Positions 1-9,006 of a DNA stretch of 64,000 nucleotides are shown here, piece after piece. This DNA comes from Thermoleophilum album (GTDB lineage: Bacteria > Actinomycetota > Thermoleophilia > Solirubrobacterales > Thermoleophilaceae): assembly GCF_900108055.1 (NCBI RefSeq), contig NZ_FNWJ01000002.1, positions 258,382 through 322,381 on the forward strand. Direction: 5' to 3'. Each line of letters opens with the position of its first letter. Position 1 is the first letter of the stretch. The notes under the pieces are model-generated. The model searched no databases. It was not told the DNA's origin and worked only from the letters and a program-made list of their open reading frames with translations. A program made the position numbers and the translations under genes.

Positions 1-1
1 C

Positions 2-334
2 ATCTGCTCACGCTACGCGCACGTATGGCATGTGATGAACGTCGCCGTCGATCCCGCCTACCAGCGGCGCGGCATCGCCAGCGCTTTGCTCGAGTCGCTG
101 TTCGCCCAGGCGGACCGCCCGGGCGCTGAGTACACGCTCGAGGTGCGGCCCTCGAACACGCCTGCAATCCGGCTCTACGAGCGGTACGGATTCCGGGTCG
201 AGGGCCTCCGAAAGGCCTACTACCACGACAACCGTGAGGACGCTCTGGTGATGTGGCGGCGCATACCGTCGGAACCGGAGGCGCAGATGACCGCTCGCGG
301 GCGCCGCGGCAGCGACGGTGAGGAGCAACGATGA
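2..334 (+). CDS. rimI: Ribosomal protein S18-alanine N-acetyltransferase RimI (5' end cut by window)
   Basis: GNAT-fold acetyltransferase, expected to acetylate the N-terminal alanine of ribosomal protein S18 using acetyl-CoA. The frame is open from the window edge, so the true start lies upstream; 110 residues are visible. The acetyl-CoA-binding motif A is present as VDPAYQRRGIASALL, followed by the typical RimI C-terminal stretch (RPSNTPAIRLYERYGFR). The stop overlaps the tsaD start (ATGA), and rimI-tsaD is a very common bacterial pair, which supports RimI over other GNAT enzymes. An in-frame GTG at 32 falls inside the fold and is not a plausible start. Confidence 0.85.
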   Translation: MCSRYAHVWHVMNVAVDPAYQRRGIASALLESLFAQADRPGAEYTLEVRPSNTPAIRLYERYGFRVEGLRKAYYHDNREDALVMWRRIPSEPEAQMTARGRRGSDGEEQR

Positions 335-1350
335 GTGGACCTGGTGAGCTGATCCTGGGGGTCGAGACCAGCTGCGACGACACGGGCGTCGCGTTGGTAA
401 CGCGCGGCGGTGAGATCCTCGCCAACGTCGTGGCCTCGCAAGGCTTGCTACACGATCGCTACGGGGGAGTGGTTCCGGAAGTCGCCGCGCGTCGGCACCT
501 CGAAGTACTCGACGCGGTCGCAGCCGATGCCTTCGAGCGCGCCGGAGCGGAGCGCGAGGAGGTCGGGCTGGTCGCCGTTACGCAAGGCCCAGGACTGATC
601 GGCGCGCTGTTGGTCGGCCTGTCGTGGGCCAAGGCTTTCGCCGCCGCGCGCGAGCTACCGCTGGCGGCGGTCGATCACCTGCACGGCCACGCGGTGGCAA
701 GCACGCTCGAAGCCGAGCCGATCACGCCCCCTTTCCTGGTGCTCGTAGCCAGCGGCGGACACACCTTCCTCGCGCTTGTCGAGGACCCTGCGGCCTATCG
801 CGTGCTCGGCGAAACCCTCGACGATGCGGCCGGCGAGGCGTTCGACAAGGGCGCTCGTCTGCTCGGCTTGCCGTACCCGGGAGGGCCCGCGCTAGATCGC
901 CTCGCCCGCCAGGGCGACGCCGCTGCCTTCGATTTCCCGCGTGCCCGCCCCGGCCGCCTCGATTTCAGCTTCAGTGGCCTAAAAACGGCGCTCCTTTACA
1001 AGGTCCGCGAGCTCGGCCCGGAGGCTGAGCAGCGGCGAGCGGACCTCGCGGCCTCCTACCAGCGGGCGATCGTCGACGCGTTGCTGGCGCGGCTTCGCGA
1101 CGCGGTCGAAGAGACAGGGATCGAGCGCGTCGCGCTGGGCGGGGGAGTGGCGGCGAACAGCGAGCTCCGCGAGCGGGCACGAGAGCTCGCCGACGAGCTA
1201 GGGGTGCGGCTGTGGATACCGCCGATCGCGCTTTGCACCGACAACGCGGCGATGATCGCGGGGGCCGCGCGCTTCCTCGAACCGCTGGCGTTTCCCGATT
1301 ACTTGGTGCTGGACGCCAAGGCGCGGCTCGAAAGGCAAGTTTTGGCATGA
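331..1350 (+). CDS. tsaD: tRNA N6-adenosine threonylcarbamoyltransferase TsaD
   Basis: Transfers threonylcarbamoyl to A37 of ANN-decoding tRNAs, acting with TsaB and TsaE. At 339 residues it has the family length. The ASKHA-fold phosphate-1 motif GVETSCDDTGVAL is at residues 10-22, the metal-binding HxxxH is His116/His120 (HLHGH), and SGGHT and the late GGGVAANS motif are present. It starts with ATG overlapping the rimI stop and ends in an ATGA overlap with the next gene, so the genes are translationally coupled. Nothing unusual is seen. Confidence 0.96.
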   Translation: MSGPGELILGVETSCDDTGVALVTRGGEILANVVASQGLLHDRYGGVVPEVAARRHLEVLDAVAADAFERAGAEREEVGLVAVTQGPGLIGALLVGLSWAKAFAAARELPLAAVDHLHGHAVASTLEAEPITPPFLVLVASGGHTFLALVEDPAAYRVLGETLDDAAGEAFDKGARLLGLPYPGGPALDRLARQGDAAAFDFPRARPGRLDFSFSGLKTALLYKVRELGPEAEQRRADLAASYQRAIVDALLARLRDAVEETGIERVALGGGVAANSELRERARELADELGVRLWIPPIALCTDNAAMIAGAARFLEPLAFPDYLVLDAKARLERQVLA

Positions 1351-1598
1351 CCGGCGAGGAGCTCGTGTTTGTCGGCAAGGCTGGATGTCACCTGTGTCTT
1401 GAGCGGGCGGAGTGGGTGCGTGCCGCGGCGCGCTCGCGGGGCTTGCGCCTGGTCGAGCTGGACGCTTCGCTGGACCCAGCGCTAGAACGGCTCTACGGGC
1501 GTCGGGTGCCGGTTTTGTTGCACCGCGAGCGGGTGTTGGCAGAGCTCGATTTCGGGCCGGACGAGCTCGCGAGCGCGCTCGATAGATTGATCGCGTGA
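1347..1598 (+). CDS. Glutaredoxin-like (DUF836-type) thiol protein
   Basis: A short 83-residue thioredoxin-fold protein. After one strand (ELVFVGKAG) it has a CHLC redox motif at residues 14-17, then an alpha-beta pattern ending RVPVLLHRERVLAELDFG; the cis-Pro in VPVL is typical of glutaredoxins. The exact substrate cannot be read from sequence. The ATG at 1347 overlaps the tsaD stop and fits the fold; longer upstream extensions of the frame lie inside tsaD. It is coupled by a GTGA overlap to rex, and small glutaredoxin-like genes next to rex are common in Actinobacteria. Confidence 0.8.
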   Translation: MTGEELVFVGKAGCHLCLERAEWVRAAARSRGLRLVELDASLDPALERLYGRRVPVLLHRERVLAELDFGPDELASALDRLIA

Positions 1599-2266
1599 GC
1601 GCGGGCGAATCGACGATGATCGAGCGTGCGGCGCAGGGGTCAAGGGAACGCCTGCCGCTGGGTGTAGCTGCCCGGCTCTCGCGCTACTTGCAGGTCCTCA
1701 CGCAGGCCAAGAAGATGGGTCGCTCGACGATCTCCTCGCAGGAGCTCGCCGAGTACACGCACGTCAATCCCACCCAGATCCGTCGCGACCTTTCGGGCTT
1801 CGGCAAGTTCGGGAAGCGCGGAGTCGGCTACAACGTCGACGCGCTCGTCTCGCAGATCCGCAAAATCCTGCGCACCGCTGGGCGCCGACACAACATTGCG
1901 CTGTTCGGCGCCGGTCGGCTCGGACAGGCGATCGCCGGCTCGGAGATCTTCGCGGACCACGGCTTCCGGGTAGTCGCGGTGTTCGACGTCGATCCCGACA
2001 AGATCGGTATGGAGGTACGCCCGGGGCTGCGCGTTCAGCCCTACGCGGAGATGCGCCGCGTGATCGAAGAAGAGGGGGTCGTGGTCGGTGTACTCGCCGT
2101 GCCCAGCTCGGTGGCTCAGCAGGTTGCGGATGATCTGGTCGCGGCGGGTGTGCGGATCATCTTCAACTACTCCGAGGCGCTGTTACAGGTGCCTCCCGAG
2201 GTGACCGTTCACACCTCGAGCCCAGCGGTCGACCTGCTCTACGCTCTCTACTTCTATTTGACCTGA
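1595..2266 (+). CDS. rex: Redox-sensing transcriptional repressor Rex
   Basis: DNA-binding repressor that senses the NADH/NAD+ ratio and controls respiratory and fermentative genes. The 223 residues show an N-terminal winged helix (about 22-90, with the Rex signature YTHVNPTQIRRDLSGFGKFG) and a Rossmann domain with LFGAGRLGQA near residue 105. The C-terminal domain-swap helix is also recognisable (SPAVDLLYALYFYLT). The start is GTG overlapping the stop of the glutaredoxin-like gene. I found no clear Rex operator (TTGTG-N8-CACAA type) in the window, so its local targets are unknown. Confidence 0.95.
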   Translation: MSAGESTMIERAAQGSRERLPLGVAARLSRYLQVLTQAKKMGRSTISSQELAEYTHVNPTQIRRDLSGFGKFGKRGVGYNVDALVSQIRKILRTAGRRHNIALFGAGRLGQAIAGSEIFADHGFRVVAVFDVDPDKIGMEVRPGLRVQPYAEMRRVIEEEGVVVGVLAVPSSVAQQVADDLVAAGVRIIFNYSEALLQVPPEVTVHTSSPAVDLLYALYFYLT

Positions 2267-2282
2267 GCACGGCCGCTCGACG

Positions 2283-3455
2283 GTGACGGTGACAAACGCC
2301 CCTGAACGTTTCCTCGACATGCGCTACGTGCGGGAGGTCTTCGAGAACTCTCGCGACTTCACCGTCGGCATCGAGGAGGAGTTCCAGATCCTCGATCCCG
2401 TCAGCTACGCGCTCGACCAGCGCTTCGACGAGCTGAAAGCAGCGGCGGCCGCCGACCCGGTGCTCGCGCAGGCGGTTTCGGGCGAGCTGATCCAATCCGA
2501 GATCGAGATCCGCTCAGGGGCTGGCCAGGACTTCGCTGATGCGCTTCGCCGCCAGAAGGAGGCGCGTGCTCGCCTCTTCCGGCTAGCACGGGAGCGCGGG
2601 CTGCTGCTGGCGGCCTGCGGTACCCACCCCTGGAGCCCCTGGCAGGAGCAGCGGATCATCGACACCGAGCACTACCGCCGGGTCTCGGATGGCCTGCGGT
2701 ACGTCGCCTGGCGCAACAACACCTTCGGACTGCACGTTCACGTCGGCATCCGCGGTGCCGATCGTGCGCTCGCGGTGTGCGATCGCTTGCGGCCCGTACT
2801 GCCCGAGCTGCTCGCGCTGTCCGCGAATTCGATCTTCCTGGATGGCCGCGACACTGGCCTGGAAAGCGTGCGTACCCAGATCTTCACGCGCGCCTTTCCG
2901 CGTTGCGGCATCCCCGAGCCGTGGCTCGGGTTCGACGCCTACGCGCGCCACGTCGAGTTCCTCAAGCGCACCAACTCGATCGTCGAGCACACGCAGCTTT
3001 GGTGGAGCGTCCGACCGCACCATGCCTTTGGAACGGTGGAGGTTCGCATCTGCGACGCGCAGTCCGCTGCCGAGGAGTCGAGCGCGCTCGCGGAACTGAT
3101 CGTCGCGTGCGTCGCTCAAGCCGCACGGGAGCACGACCAGGGGGTGCCCTTCGAGCATCCACCAGTGCGTCTAATCGAGGAAAACCTGTGGCGAGCGTTC
3201 CGGTTCGGGCTCAACGGCAAGCTCATCGATCTGCGGCGCGGGGAGGAGTTCCCGGCCGCCGCGGTCGGTGAGCGCTTGCTCGCCTGGACCGAGCCGGCGC
3301 GCGCGGAACTCGGGCTCGACCCGCAACTGCCGTCCCACAACGGCGCGCAGCGGCAGCGGCGGGCGCTCGCCGCGGGTGCCAGCATCGAAGAGATCTTTCG
3401 CGCCGAGGTCGAGCAGACCCAACGCACCTACGCGGCTACGGGGGTGGCAACTTGA
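2283..3455 (+). CDS. Carboxylate-amine ligase of the GCS2/YbdK family
   Basis: ATP-dependent carboxylate-amine ligase related to glutamate-cysteine ligase. The family signature GIEEEFQIL is at residues 29-37, where the glutamates bind metal-ATP; NNTFGLHVHVGI and the late EVRICDAQ are further conserved blocks. The length of 390 matches YbdK-type proteins. It may make gamma-glutamylcysteine or act on another amine; the sequence cannot decide, and no egt or mycothiol genes lie nearby. The start is GTG 2283, with a second in-frame GTG at 2289. It begins 16 bases after rex and ends in a TTGA overlap with the next gene. Confidence 0.85.
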   Translation: MTVTNAPERFLDMRYVREVFENSRDFTVGIEEEFQILDPVSYALDQRFDELKAAAAADPVLAQAVSGELIQSEIEIRSGAGQDFADALRRQKEARARLFRLARERGLLLAACGTHPWSPWQEQRIIDTEHYRRVSDGLRYVAWRNNTFGLHVHVGIRGADRALAVCDRLRPVLPELLALSANSIFLDGRDTGLESVRTQIFTRAFPRCGIPEPWLGFDAYARHVEFLKRTNSIVEHTQLWWSVRPHHAFGTVEVRICDAQSAAEESSALAELIVACVAQAAREHDQGVPFEHPPVRLIEENLWRAFRFGLNGKLIDLRRGEEFPAAAVGERLLAWTEPARAELGLDPQLPSHNGAQRQRRALAAGASIEEIFRAEVEQTQRTYAATGVAT

Positions 3456-3799
3456 GCGACGCCCAGAGCTCCGCCGAGAGCGCCCGGCGCGAGGCGCCGA
3501 GGCCACCGGCTTACGACGAGCTGGTGGTGCAATGCACCACGGCTTTCGTGAACCTCGCGGCCTTGCGTGTCGCTGCTGGCGAGCACCGTGACTTAGGCGA
3601 GGCGCGAAAGGCCATCGATCTTGCGCGCGCCCTCCTCGAGCACTGTCCCGAGCAGGCGGTGCGACCGTTGCGCGACGCGCTCAGCAGTGTTCAGTTGAGC
3701 TACGCACGAGCGGTCACCGAGGGCGGCGCGCAGCACGAAAAGGGGCCGGAGGCAGGACGTGAGCAGGCGCCCGGCGAGGCGACCGGGGGAGACCAGTGA
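3452..3799 (+). CDS. DUF1844-like small protein
   Basis: A 115-residue protein of unknown function. After a polar N-terminus comes a helical core (about 21-95) with the pattern of DUF1844 proteins: FVNLAALRVAAGEH, then DLGEARKAIDLARALLE, then a last helix LRDALSSVQLSYARA. The tail is charged and likely disordered. It starts with TTG overlapping the previous stop and ends in a GTGA overlap with mtnP, so it is a genuine coupled gene. The family assignment rests on pattern memory only. No catalytic motif or membrane segment is visible. Confidence 0.65.
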   Translation: MSDAQSSAESARREAPRPPAYDELVVQCTTAFVNLAALRVAAGEHRDLGEARKAIDLARALLEHCPEQAVRPLRDALSSVQLSYARAVTEGGAQHEKGPEAGREQAPGEATGGDQ

Positions 3800-4626
3800 A
3801 CCGTCTCGAGCTCGAGCGTTGGCGAGCAGCGGAGCCGGTCGGCGTGTTCGGTGGGTCGGGCTTCTACTCGTTTCTCGACGACGTCGAGGAGGTCGTACTC
3901 GACACGCCCTACGGACCGCCCTCCGCCGCCATTCGGGTTGGTGAGATCGACGGGCGGGCAGTCGCCTTTATGCCTCGCCACGGCGATCGCCACACCTTGC
4001 CGCCGCACCGCATCAACTACCGCGCGAACTTGTGGGCGATGCGGGAGCTGGGGGTGAAGCGGATCATCGGGCCCTGCGCCTGTGGATCCCTGCGGCGCGA
4101 GTTGGCACCGGGCACCTTCGTGATCTGCGACCAGTTCGTTGATCGCACGCGCGGGCGCGCCGACACCTTCTATGACGGACCGCGCACGACGCACGTCTCC
4201 GCTGCCGACCCCTACTGCGCCGACCTCTCGCGACTACTCGCCGAATGCGCACGCGAGCTCGAGATACCGGTCGTTGAGGGGGGAACGGTGGTGGTAATCC
4301 AAGGCCCACGATTCTCGACTCGCGCAGAGTCGCGTTGGTTCGCGCGCATGGGCTGGGACGTCGTGAACATGACCCAGTATCCGGAGGTCTGGCTCGCGCG
4401 TGAGCTCGGTATCTGTTACGCGAACGTCTCGCTGGTCACCGACTACGACGTGGGTCTGGAAGACGACCCGGAGGTCGAACCGGTCTCCGCGGACGCCGCT
4501 TTCGAGGTCTTTGCCCGCAACATCGATAGACTGCGCGCGCTCCTGTTCCGGGCGGTTCCGCGCGTCGGGCCGCAGCCGGACGACCCGTGCGCGAGCGCCC
4601 TCGATCGCGCGACCGTCCACGGATAG
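3796..4626 (+). CDS. mtnP: S-methyl-5'-thioadenosine (or thioinosine) phosphorylase
   Basis: Phosphorolysis of methylthioadenosine from polyamine or AHL-type metabolism to methylthioribose-1-phosphate and adenine (methionine salvage). The 276 residues carry the PNP/MTAP signatures: VFGGSGFY (17-24), RHGDRH (61-66) with HRINYRAN, CACGSL near 94, NMTQYPE near 191 and TDYDVG near 215 (base-binding Asp). MTAP versus the thioinosine-specific relative cannot be settled by eye. The GTG start overlaps the previous stop (GTGA). No other methionine-salvage genes are nearby. Confidence 0.88.
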   Translation: MNRLELERWRAAEPVGVFGGSGFYSFLDDVEEVVLDTPYGPPSAAIRVGEIDGRAVAFMPRHGDRHTLPPHRINYRANLWAMRELGVKRIIGPCACGSLRRELAPGTFVICDQFVDRTRGRADTFYDGPRTTHVSAADPYCADLSRLLAECARELEIPVVEGGTVVVIQGPRFSTRAESRWFARMGWDVVNMTQYPEVWLARELGICYANVSLVTDYDVGLEDDPEVEPVSADAAFEVFARNIDRLRALLFRAVPRVGPQPDDPCASALDRATVHG

Positions 4627-4634
4627 GAGCGTCC

Positions 4635-4649
4635 CCGCCGGACCGGCGG
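4635..4649. repeat. Short perfect inverted repeat between mtnP and hppA
   Basis: A 15-base perfect inverted repeat CCGCCGGACCGGCGG in the 60-base gap. It could form a small hairpin acting as a weak terminator or attenuator, but there is no T run, so the function is only inferred. Confidence 0.45.
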
Positions 4650-4686
4650 CACCTGAGAGCCAGTCACACGACGGAGGAGAGCTTCC

Positions 4687-6801
4687 TTGACCGACTTCCT
4701 GAGCGATTACGGAGTGGTCTTTGCGCTGCTGTGCGCGGCAGCGGCGATCGTCTACGGCCTGCTGACGACGCGTTGGCTTTTGGCGCAGCCGGCAGGCAAC
4801 GACCAGATGCGTGCGATCTCCGCCGCCGTGCAGGAGGGTGCGAGCGCCTACCTACGCCGCCAGTACTCGATCATCGGCGCCGTCGGGCTGGTGTTGGCGG
4901 TGCTGCTCGGCGTCGCCCTCGAGGCGCAAGGGGCCAACGGCCTGCAGGTAGCGATCGGCTTCGTGATCGGCGGAACCCTGTCGGGTGCTGCGGGCTTCAT
5001 CGGCATGAACGTGTCGGTGCGGGCGAACGCACGCGTCGCCGAGCAGGCTCGACGCGGCGTCGCCGCCGCGCTCAGCGTCGCCTTCAAGGGCGGCGCGGTG
5101 ACCGGCCTCCTGGTGGCCGGCCTGGCGCTGCTCGGTGTCGCCGGCTACTACGGTGTCCTGCTACTGGCGGGGGTCGACGAGAAGGACGCCGTCGACGCGC
5201 TGGTTGGGCTCGGCTTCGGCGGTTCGCTGATCTCCGTGTTCGCGCGGTTGGGCGGCGGCATCTTCACGAAAGCCGCCGATGTCGGCGCTGACCTTGTCGG
5301 CAAGATCGAGGCCGGTATTCCCGAGGACGACCCGCGTAACCCGGCGGTGATCGCCGACAACGTCGGCGACAACGTCGGCGACTGCGCCGGCATGGCCGCC
5401 GACCTTTTCGAGACCTACGCGGTGACGGCGGTAGCCGTGATGTTGCTCGGCGTGCTGACTTTCTCGCAGACCACCCAAGCGGCGGTGTACCCGCTGGTGG
5501 TCGGTGGCGTCTCCCTGATCGCCTCGATCATCGGCACCTTCGCCGTGCGCACGCGCAACGACAACGTGGAGCGCGCCCTCTACAAGGGGCTGATCACCTC
5601 CGGCGTGCTCTCGGCCGTCGCCTTCCTGCCGGTCAGCCATTGGCTGATGGGCGATCTCTCCTTCCGCCCCGACGCCTCTTCGTTGCTGAAGGGCAGTGGC
5701 GGGGTGCCGACCGCGACCGAGCTCTGGCTGTGCACGTTGATCGGCGTGGCGGTCACCGCCGGGCTGTTCATCATCACCGACTACTACACCTCGACGCGCT
5801 TCCGGCCGGTGCGCACGATCGCGCACGCCTCGCAGACCGGTCACGCCACCAACATCATCCAGGGCCTCGCACAAGGCTTCCAGGCGACTGCGGCGCCAGC
5901 CATCCTGATCGCGGTTGCGATCATTGCTGCCCACGCGCTCGGCGGCCTCTACGGGATCGGCGTGGCGGTGATGGCGCAGCTCTCGCTGACCGGTCTGATC
6001 GTTGCGCTCGACGCCTTCGGACCGATCACCGACAACGCCGGTGGTATCGCCGAGATGGCGGATCTGCCGGACTCGGTTCGTAACGTCACCGACCCGCTCG
6101 ACGCCGTCGGCAATACCACCAAGGCGGTCACCAAGGGCTACGCGATCGGTTCGGCAGTGCTCGCCGCCCTGGTGCTGTTCGCAGCCTTCGTCGAGGAGCT
6201 GAGGACCGAGGCTGCGAAGACACCCGGCGCGGAGCGGATCACGTCGGGCTCCTTCGACATCTCCCAGCCGGAGGTGCTCGTCGGATTGCTGATCGGCGGG
6301 ATGATGGTCTACTTGTTCGCGTCGCTCGCGATCGAGGCGGTCGGCCGCGCGGGCGGCGCCGTTGTCGAAGAGGTGCGCCGACAGTTCCGCGAGAAGCCGG
6401 GAATCATGGACCGCACCGAGAAGCCGGACTACGGTCGGGCGGTCGCGATCGTCACAGCGGCAGCCCAGCGCGAGATGATCCTGCCTGCGCTGATCCCGAT
6501 CCTGGTGCCGCTGGTGGTCGGGCTGCTCTCCTATAAGGCGCTCGGCGGACTACTGATCGGCGTCATCATCGTCGGCTTCTTCGCGGCGGTATCGATGACC
6601 TCTGGCGGTGGCGCCTGGGACAACGCGAAGAAACTGATCGAGGACGGCGAGTTCGGCGGGAAGGGATCGGAGGCGCACGCAGCTTCCGTAACCGGTGACA
6701 CGGTCGGCGACCCCTACAAGGACACCGCCGGTCCGGCGATCAACCCGATGATCAAGGTCGCGAACATCGTGGCGTTGTTGATCATCCCGTTCCTCGTCTG
6801 A
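4687..6801 (+). CDS. hppA: Membrane-bound proton-pumping pyrophosphatase (K+-independent type)
   Basis: Integral membrane pump that couples pyrophosphate hydrolysis to cation export, here most likely H+. The 704 residues contain many hydrophobic segments (about 16 expected for the family). The active-site blocks are [20 protein letters not shown] and DNVGDNVGD near residue 224. The switch motif reads [10 protein letters not shown] (about 475-484), with Lys and Thr where K+-dependent enzymes have Ala, which marks the K+-independent, proton-pumping subgroup. The start is TTG, preceded by a good GGAGGAG Shine-Dalgarno. It ends with the conserved final block [21 protein letters not shown]. Confidence 0.96.
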   Translation: MTDFLSDYGVVFALLCAAAAIVYGLLTTRWLLAQPAGNDQMRAISAAVQEGASAYLRRQYSIIGAVGLVLAVLLGVALEAQGANGLQVAIGFVIGGTLSGAAGFIGMNVSVRANARVAEQARRGVAAALSVAFKGGAVTGLLVAGLALLGVAGYYGVLLLAGVDEKDAVDALVGLGFGGSLISVFARLGGGIFTKAADVGADLVGKIEAGIPEDDPRNPAVIADNVGDNVGDCAGMAADLFETYAVTAVAVMLLGVLTFSQTTQAAVYPLVVGGVSLIASIIGTFAVRTRNDNVERALYKGLITSGVLSAVAFLPVSHWLMGDLSFRPDASSLLKGSGGVPTATELWLCTLIGVAVTAGLFIITDYYTSTRFRPVRTIAHASQTGHATNIIQGLAQGFQATAAPAILIAVAIIAAHALGGLYGIGVAVMAQLSLTGLIVALDAFGPITDNAGGIAEMADLPDSVRNVTDPLDAVGNTTKAVTKGYAIGSAVLAALVLFAAFVEELRTEAAKTPGAERITSGSFDISQPEVLVGLLIGGMMVYLFASLAIEAVGRAGGAVVEEVRRQFREKPGIMDRTEKPDYGRAVAIVTAAAQREMILPALIPILVPLVVGLLSYKALGGLLIGVIIVGFFAAVSMTSGGGAWDNAKKLIEDGEFGGKGSEAHAASVTGDTVGDPYKDTAGPAINPMIKVANIVALLIIPFLV

Positions 6802-6848
6802 GCGCAAACGCGACATCGGTGGCATCGCAGTAGGGCCCGGTAGGGCGG

Positions 6849-6854
6849 TAGCTT
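6849..6854 (+). promoter_or_regulatory. Probable -10 box for a leaderless mRNA
   Basis: TAGCTT ends 9 bases before the GTG at 6864. A transcript would start at or near the start codon. No convincing -35 or Shine-Dalgarno is seen. Confidence 0.55.
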
Positions 6855-6863
6855 CTCCGGCGG

Positions 6864-8747
6864 GTGGCTCGCTTCCGGCCGCGCGGAGTTGGCCTCGAGC
6901 GGGTGCTCGGCACCGCCGCTCTGTTCAGCACTGCCTACGGCAACGTGGGCAGCTCGATCTACTACGCGCTCGGCCTCGTTGCCGTCTTCGCCCTCGGTCT
7001 GACCCCCGCGGTCTTCGTGATCGCGGGGGTCATCTTCGCGTGCACCGCCGCGACCTATGCGGAGGGCACGACGATGTACCCGGAAGCGGGTGGCTCGTCG
7101 TCTTTTGCGCGCCATGCCTTCAACGAGCTCTGGGCGTTCGTGGCGGCATGGGGCCAAATGCTCAACTACATAATCACGGTCGCGATATCGGCCTTCTTCG
7201 TCCCTCACTACTTAGGGGTCTTCTGGCCTGAGCTAGGGCGCTCCCCGGGCGACATCGTCGGTGGCGTGATCACGATCGCGTTGCTGGTCGCCCTCAACGT
7301 GGTGGGTGTCAAGGAATCCGCCCGACTCAACGTGATCCTCGCGGTCACTGACTTCCTCACGCAGCTCGCGCTGGTCGCGATCGGGCTGGTCCTCGTCTTT
7401 TCGCCGGAGACGCTGGTGCAGAACGTCGATCTCGGTCGCTACCCGACAATCTCCAACTTCCTGATCGCGATCCCCGTGGGGATGGTGGCCTACACGGGCA
7501 TCGAAACGATCTCGAACATGGCCGAGGAGGCCCGCGACTACGGGCGCACGATTCCCCGCGGGATCGCAGCGGTGGTGGCGGCCGTCACGGCGATCTACGC
7601 CTTCCTGCCGGCGGTGGCGCTTTCCGCAATGCCGGTCGAGGAGGGACGCACGGTGCTCGCACTGCCGAAAGAGCAAGGCGGGTTCGCCGACGATCCGGTA
7701 CTTGGCATCGTCGAGAACATGGACCTTGGCGCGTTGCAGCGGCCCGCCGAGATCTACGTCGGCTTGCTCGCCGCCACGATCCTTTTCCTGGCAACCAATG
7801 CGGGCCTCATTGGGGTCTCGCGGCTCACCTACTCGATGGGGCAATACCGCCAGCTCCCCGAGCGCCTACGCGCGCTGCATCCCCGTTTCCGCACGCCCTA
7901 CGTGTCGATCGTCCTGTTCGGCCTCGTCGCTTGCGTCACGCTGCTGCCCGGCGAGGCCGAATTCCTCGGCACGGTGTACGCGTTCGGGGCGATGCTGTCC
8001 TTCACGATCGCGCACGCAGCGGTCGCGACGCTGCGGGTACGCGCGCCGCAGGTCCCGCGGCCTTGGAAAGGACCGGGCAACCTGCGCGTGGCAGGCTACG
8101 AGCTGCCGCTCTACTCGCTGCTGGGCGGCCTGGGCACGGGCATCGCGCTGGTCGTCGTCAGCGCCCTCAACCTCACAACGCTCGCCGTCGGAAGCGCGTG
8201 GTTGCTCATCGGTCTCGCGCTCTACGTCGTTTACCGGCGACGGCAGGGGCTGGGATTGACCGAGACGCGCAAGGTGGTTCTCCCCGAACCGGTCGTGGAG
8301 CGCGAAGTCGAGTACGAGTCGATCCTGGTCGCTTTTGAAGGTCCCAAGCTCGAGCCGGAGGCGATCCGAACCGCCTGCCGGCTGGCGGCCCGGCGCAACC
8401 GTGCGGTGCACGTGCTGGTTCTTATTCCTGTGCCCTACAACCTCCCGCTGGATGCCGAGATGCCGGCAGAAGAGGAGGCGGCTCAAGCGCTCATCGACTC
8501 CGCGCGAGTGATCGGTGGTCGGCGTGTCACCGGTCACTGGGAGAAGGTCAGACCGGGCGGTGCCGGCCGCCGCATCGTCGACGAGGCGCGCGCAATCCGG
8601 GCACGCGCGGTCGTCCTTCCGGTGCCGGCGAAGCGGCCCGGCGGAGGCTTCGGCGGCACCATCGAGACGGTGCTGGAGGAAAGGCCGGGGCGCGTGATTC
8701 TCGTCTCCGCACGGGGCGGCTCGTCGCCGCTACCCAGGGCGGCTTAG
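6864..8747 (+). CDS. APC-superfamily permease with C-terminal universal-stress-protein domain
   Basis: A 627-residue transporter: about 12 hydrophobic segments (roughly 10-455) followed by a cytosolic USP-like domain (about 485-620, starting EYESILVAFEG). The first helix contains YGNVGSSIYYALG, which recalls the YGDIGTSPLY motif of Kup K+ transporters, and the APC+USP layout is that of KimA-type K+ importers. With two TrkA proteins just downstream, potassium is a reasonable substrate guess; a generic amino acid permease is the alternative. The GTG start has a TANNNT box just upstream rather than a ribosome-binding site. A second homologue follows at 9003. Confidence 0.82.
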   Translation: MARFRPRGVGLERVLGTAALFSTAYGNVGSSIYYALGLVAVFALGLTPAVFVIAGVIFACTAATYAEGTTMYPEAGGSSSFARHAFNELWAFVAAWGQMLNYIITVAISAFFVPHYLGVFWPELGRSPGDIVGGVITIALLVALNVVGVKESARLNVILAVTDFLTQLALVAIGLVLVFSPETLVQNVDLGRYPTISNFLIAIPVGMVAYTGIETISNMAEEARDYGRTIPRGIAAVVAAVTAIYAFLPAVALSAMPVEEGRTVLALPKEQGGFADDPVLGIVENMDLGALQRPAEIYVGLLAATILFLATNAGLIGVSRLTYSMGQYRQLPERLRALHPRFRTPYVSIVLFGLVACVTLLPGEAEFLGTVYAFGAMLSFTIAHAAVATLRVRAPQVPRPWKGPGNLRVAGYELPLYSLLGGLGTGIALVVVSALNLTTLAVGSAWLLIGLALYVVYRRRQGLGLTETRKVVLPEPVVEREVEYESILVAFEGPKLEPEAIRTACRLAARRNRAVHVLVLIPVPYNLPLDAEMPAEEEAAQALIDSARVIGGRRVTGHWEKVRPGGAGRRIVDEARAIRARAVVLPVPAKRPGGGFGGTIETVLEERPGRVILVSARGGSSPLPRAA

Positions 8748-8810
8748 GCGAATTGCCGGCGTTCGCGGTTTGCGGCGGGTAGCTGACAGCGGCGCAGCCG
8801 TTTGCGTACG

Positions 8811-8816
8811 TACGAT
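8811..8816 (+). promoter_or_regulatory. Probable -10 box for a leaderless mRNA
   Basis: TACGAT ends 7 bases before the GTG at 8824. The AGGAGG that follows abuts that GTG and is too close to act as its Shine-Dalgarno. Confidence 0.45.
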
Positions 8817-8823
8817 TCAGGAG

Positions 8824-9006
8824 GTGGGTCGTCTCTACATCGCTGCTGCGCGACTGCTCTCAGCGGCGCTACTGGGCATCGGGCTGGCGATGGTGTCGGT
8901 GACCATCGTGGCCGGTGGTGGCCCGCTCGCCCTGGGCGTGTTGGCTGGCGCCGCGCTCTGCATCCTCGGCTCGCTCCGACTGCTAGCTCTGCGTCGCTCC
9001 CGGTGA
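8824..9006 (+). CDS. Small two-helix membrane protein
   Basis: A 60-residue hydrophobic protein with two likely membrane segments (about 4-28 and 31-50) and a basic C-terminus (LRRSR-like). It is not recognised as any family. The GTG at 8824 is preferred because a TANNNT box lies just upstream; an in-frame TTG at 8770 would add 18 residues. Its stop overlaps the start of the second APC permease (GTGA at 9003-9006), so the two are coupled and it may be an accessory subunit of that transporter; this role is inference from position only. Confidence 0.55.
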   Translation: MGRLYIAAARLLSAALLGIGLAMVSVTIVAGGGPLALGVLAGAALCILGSLRLLALRRSR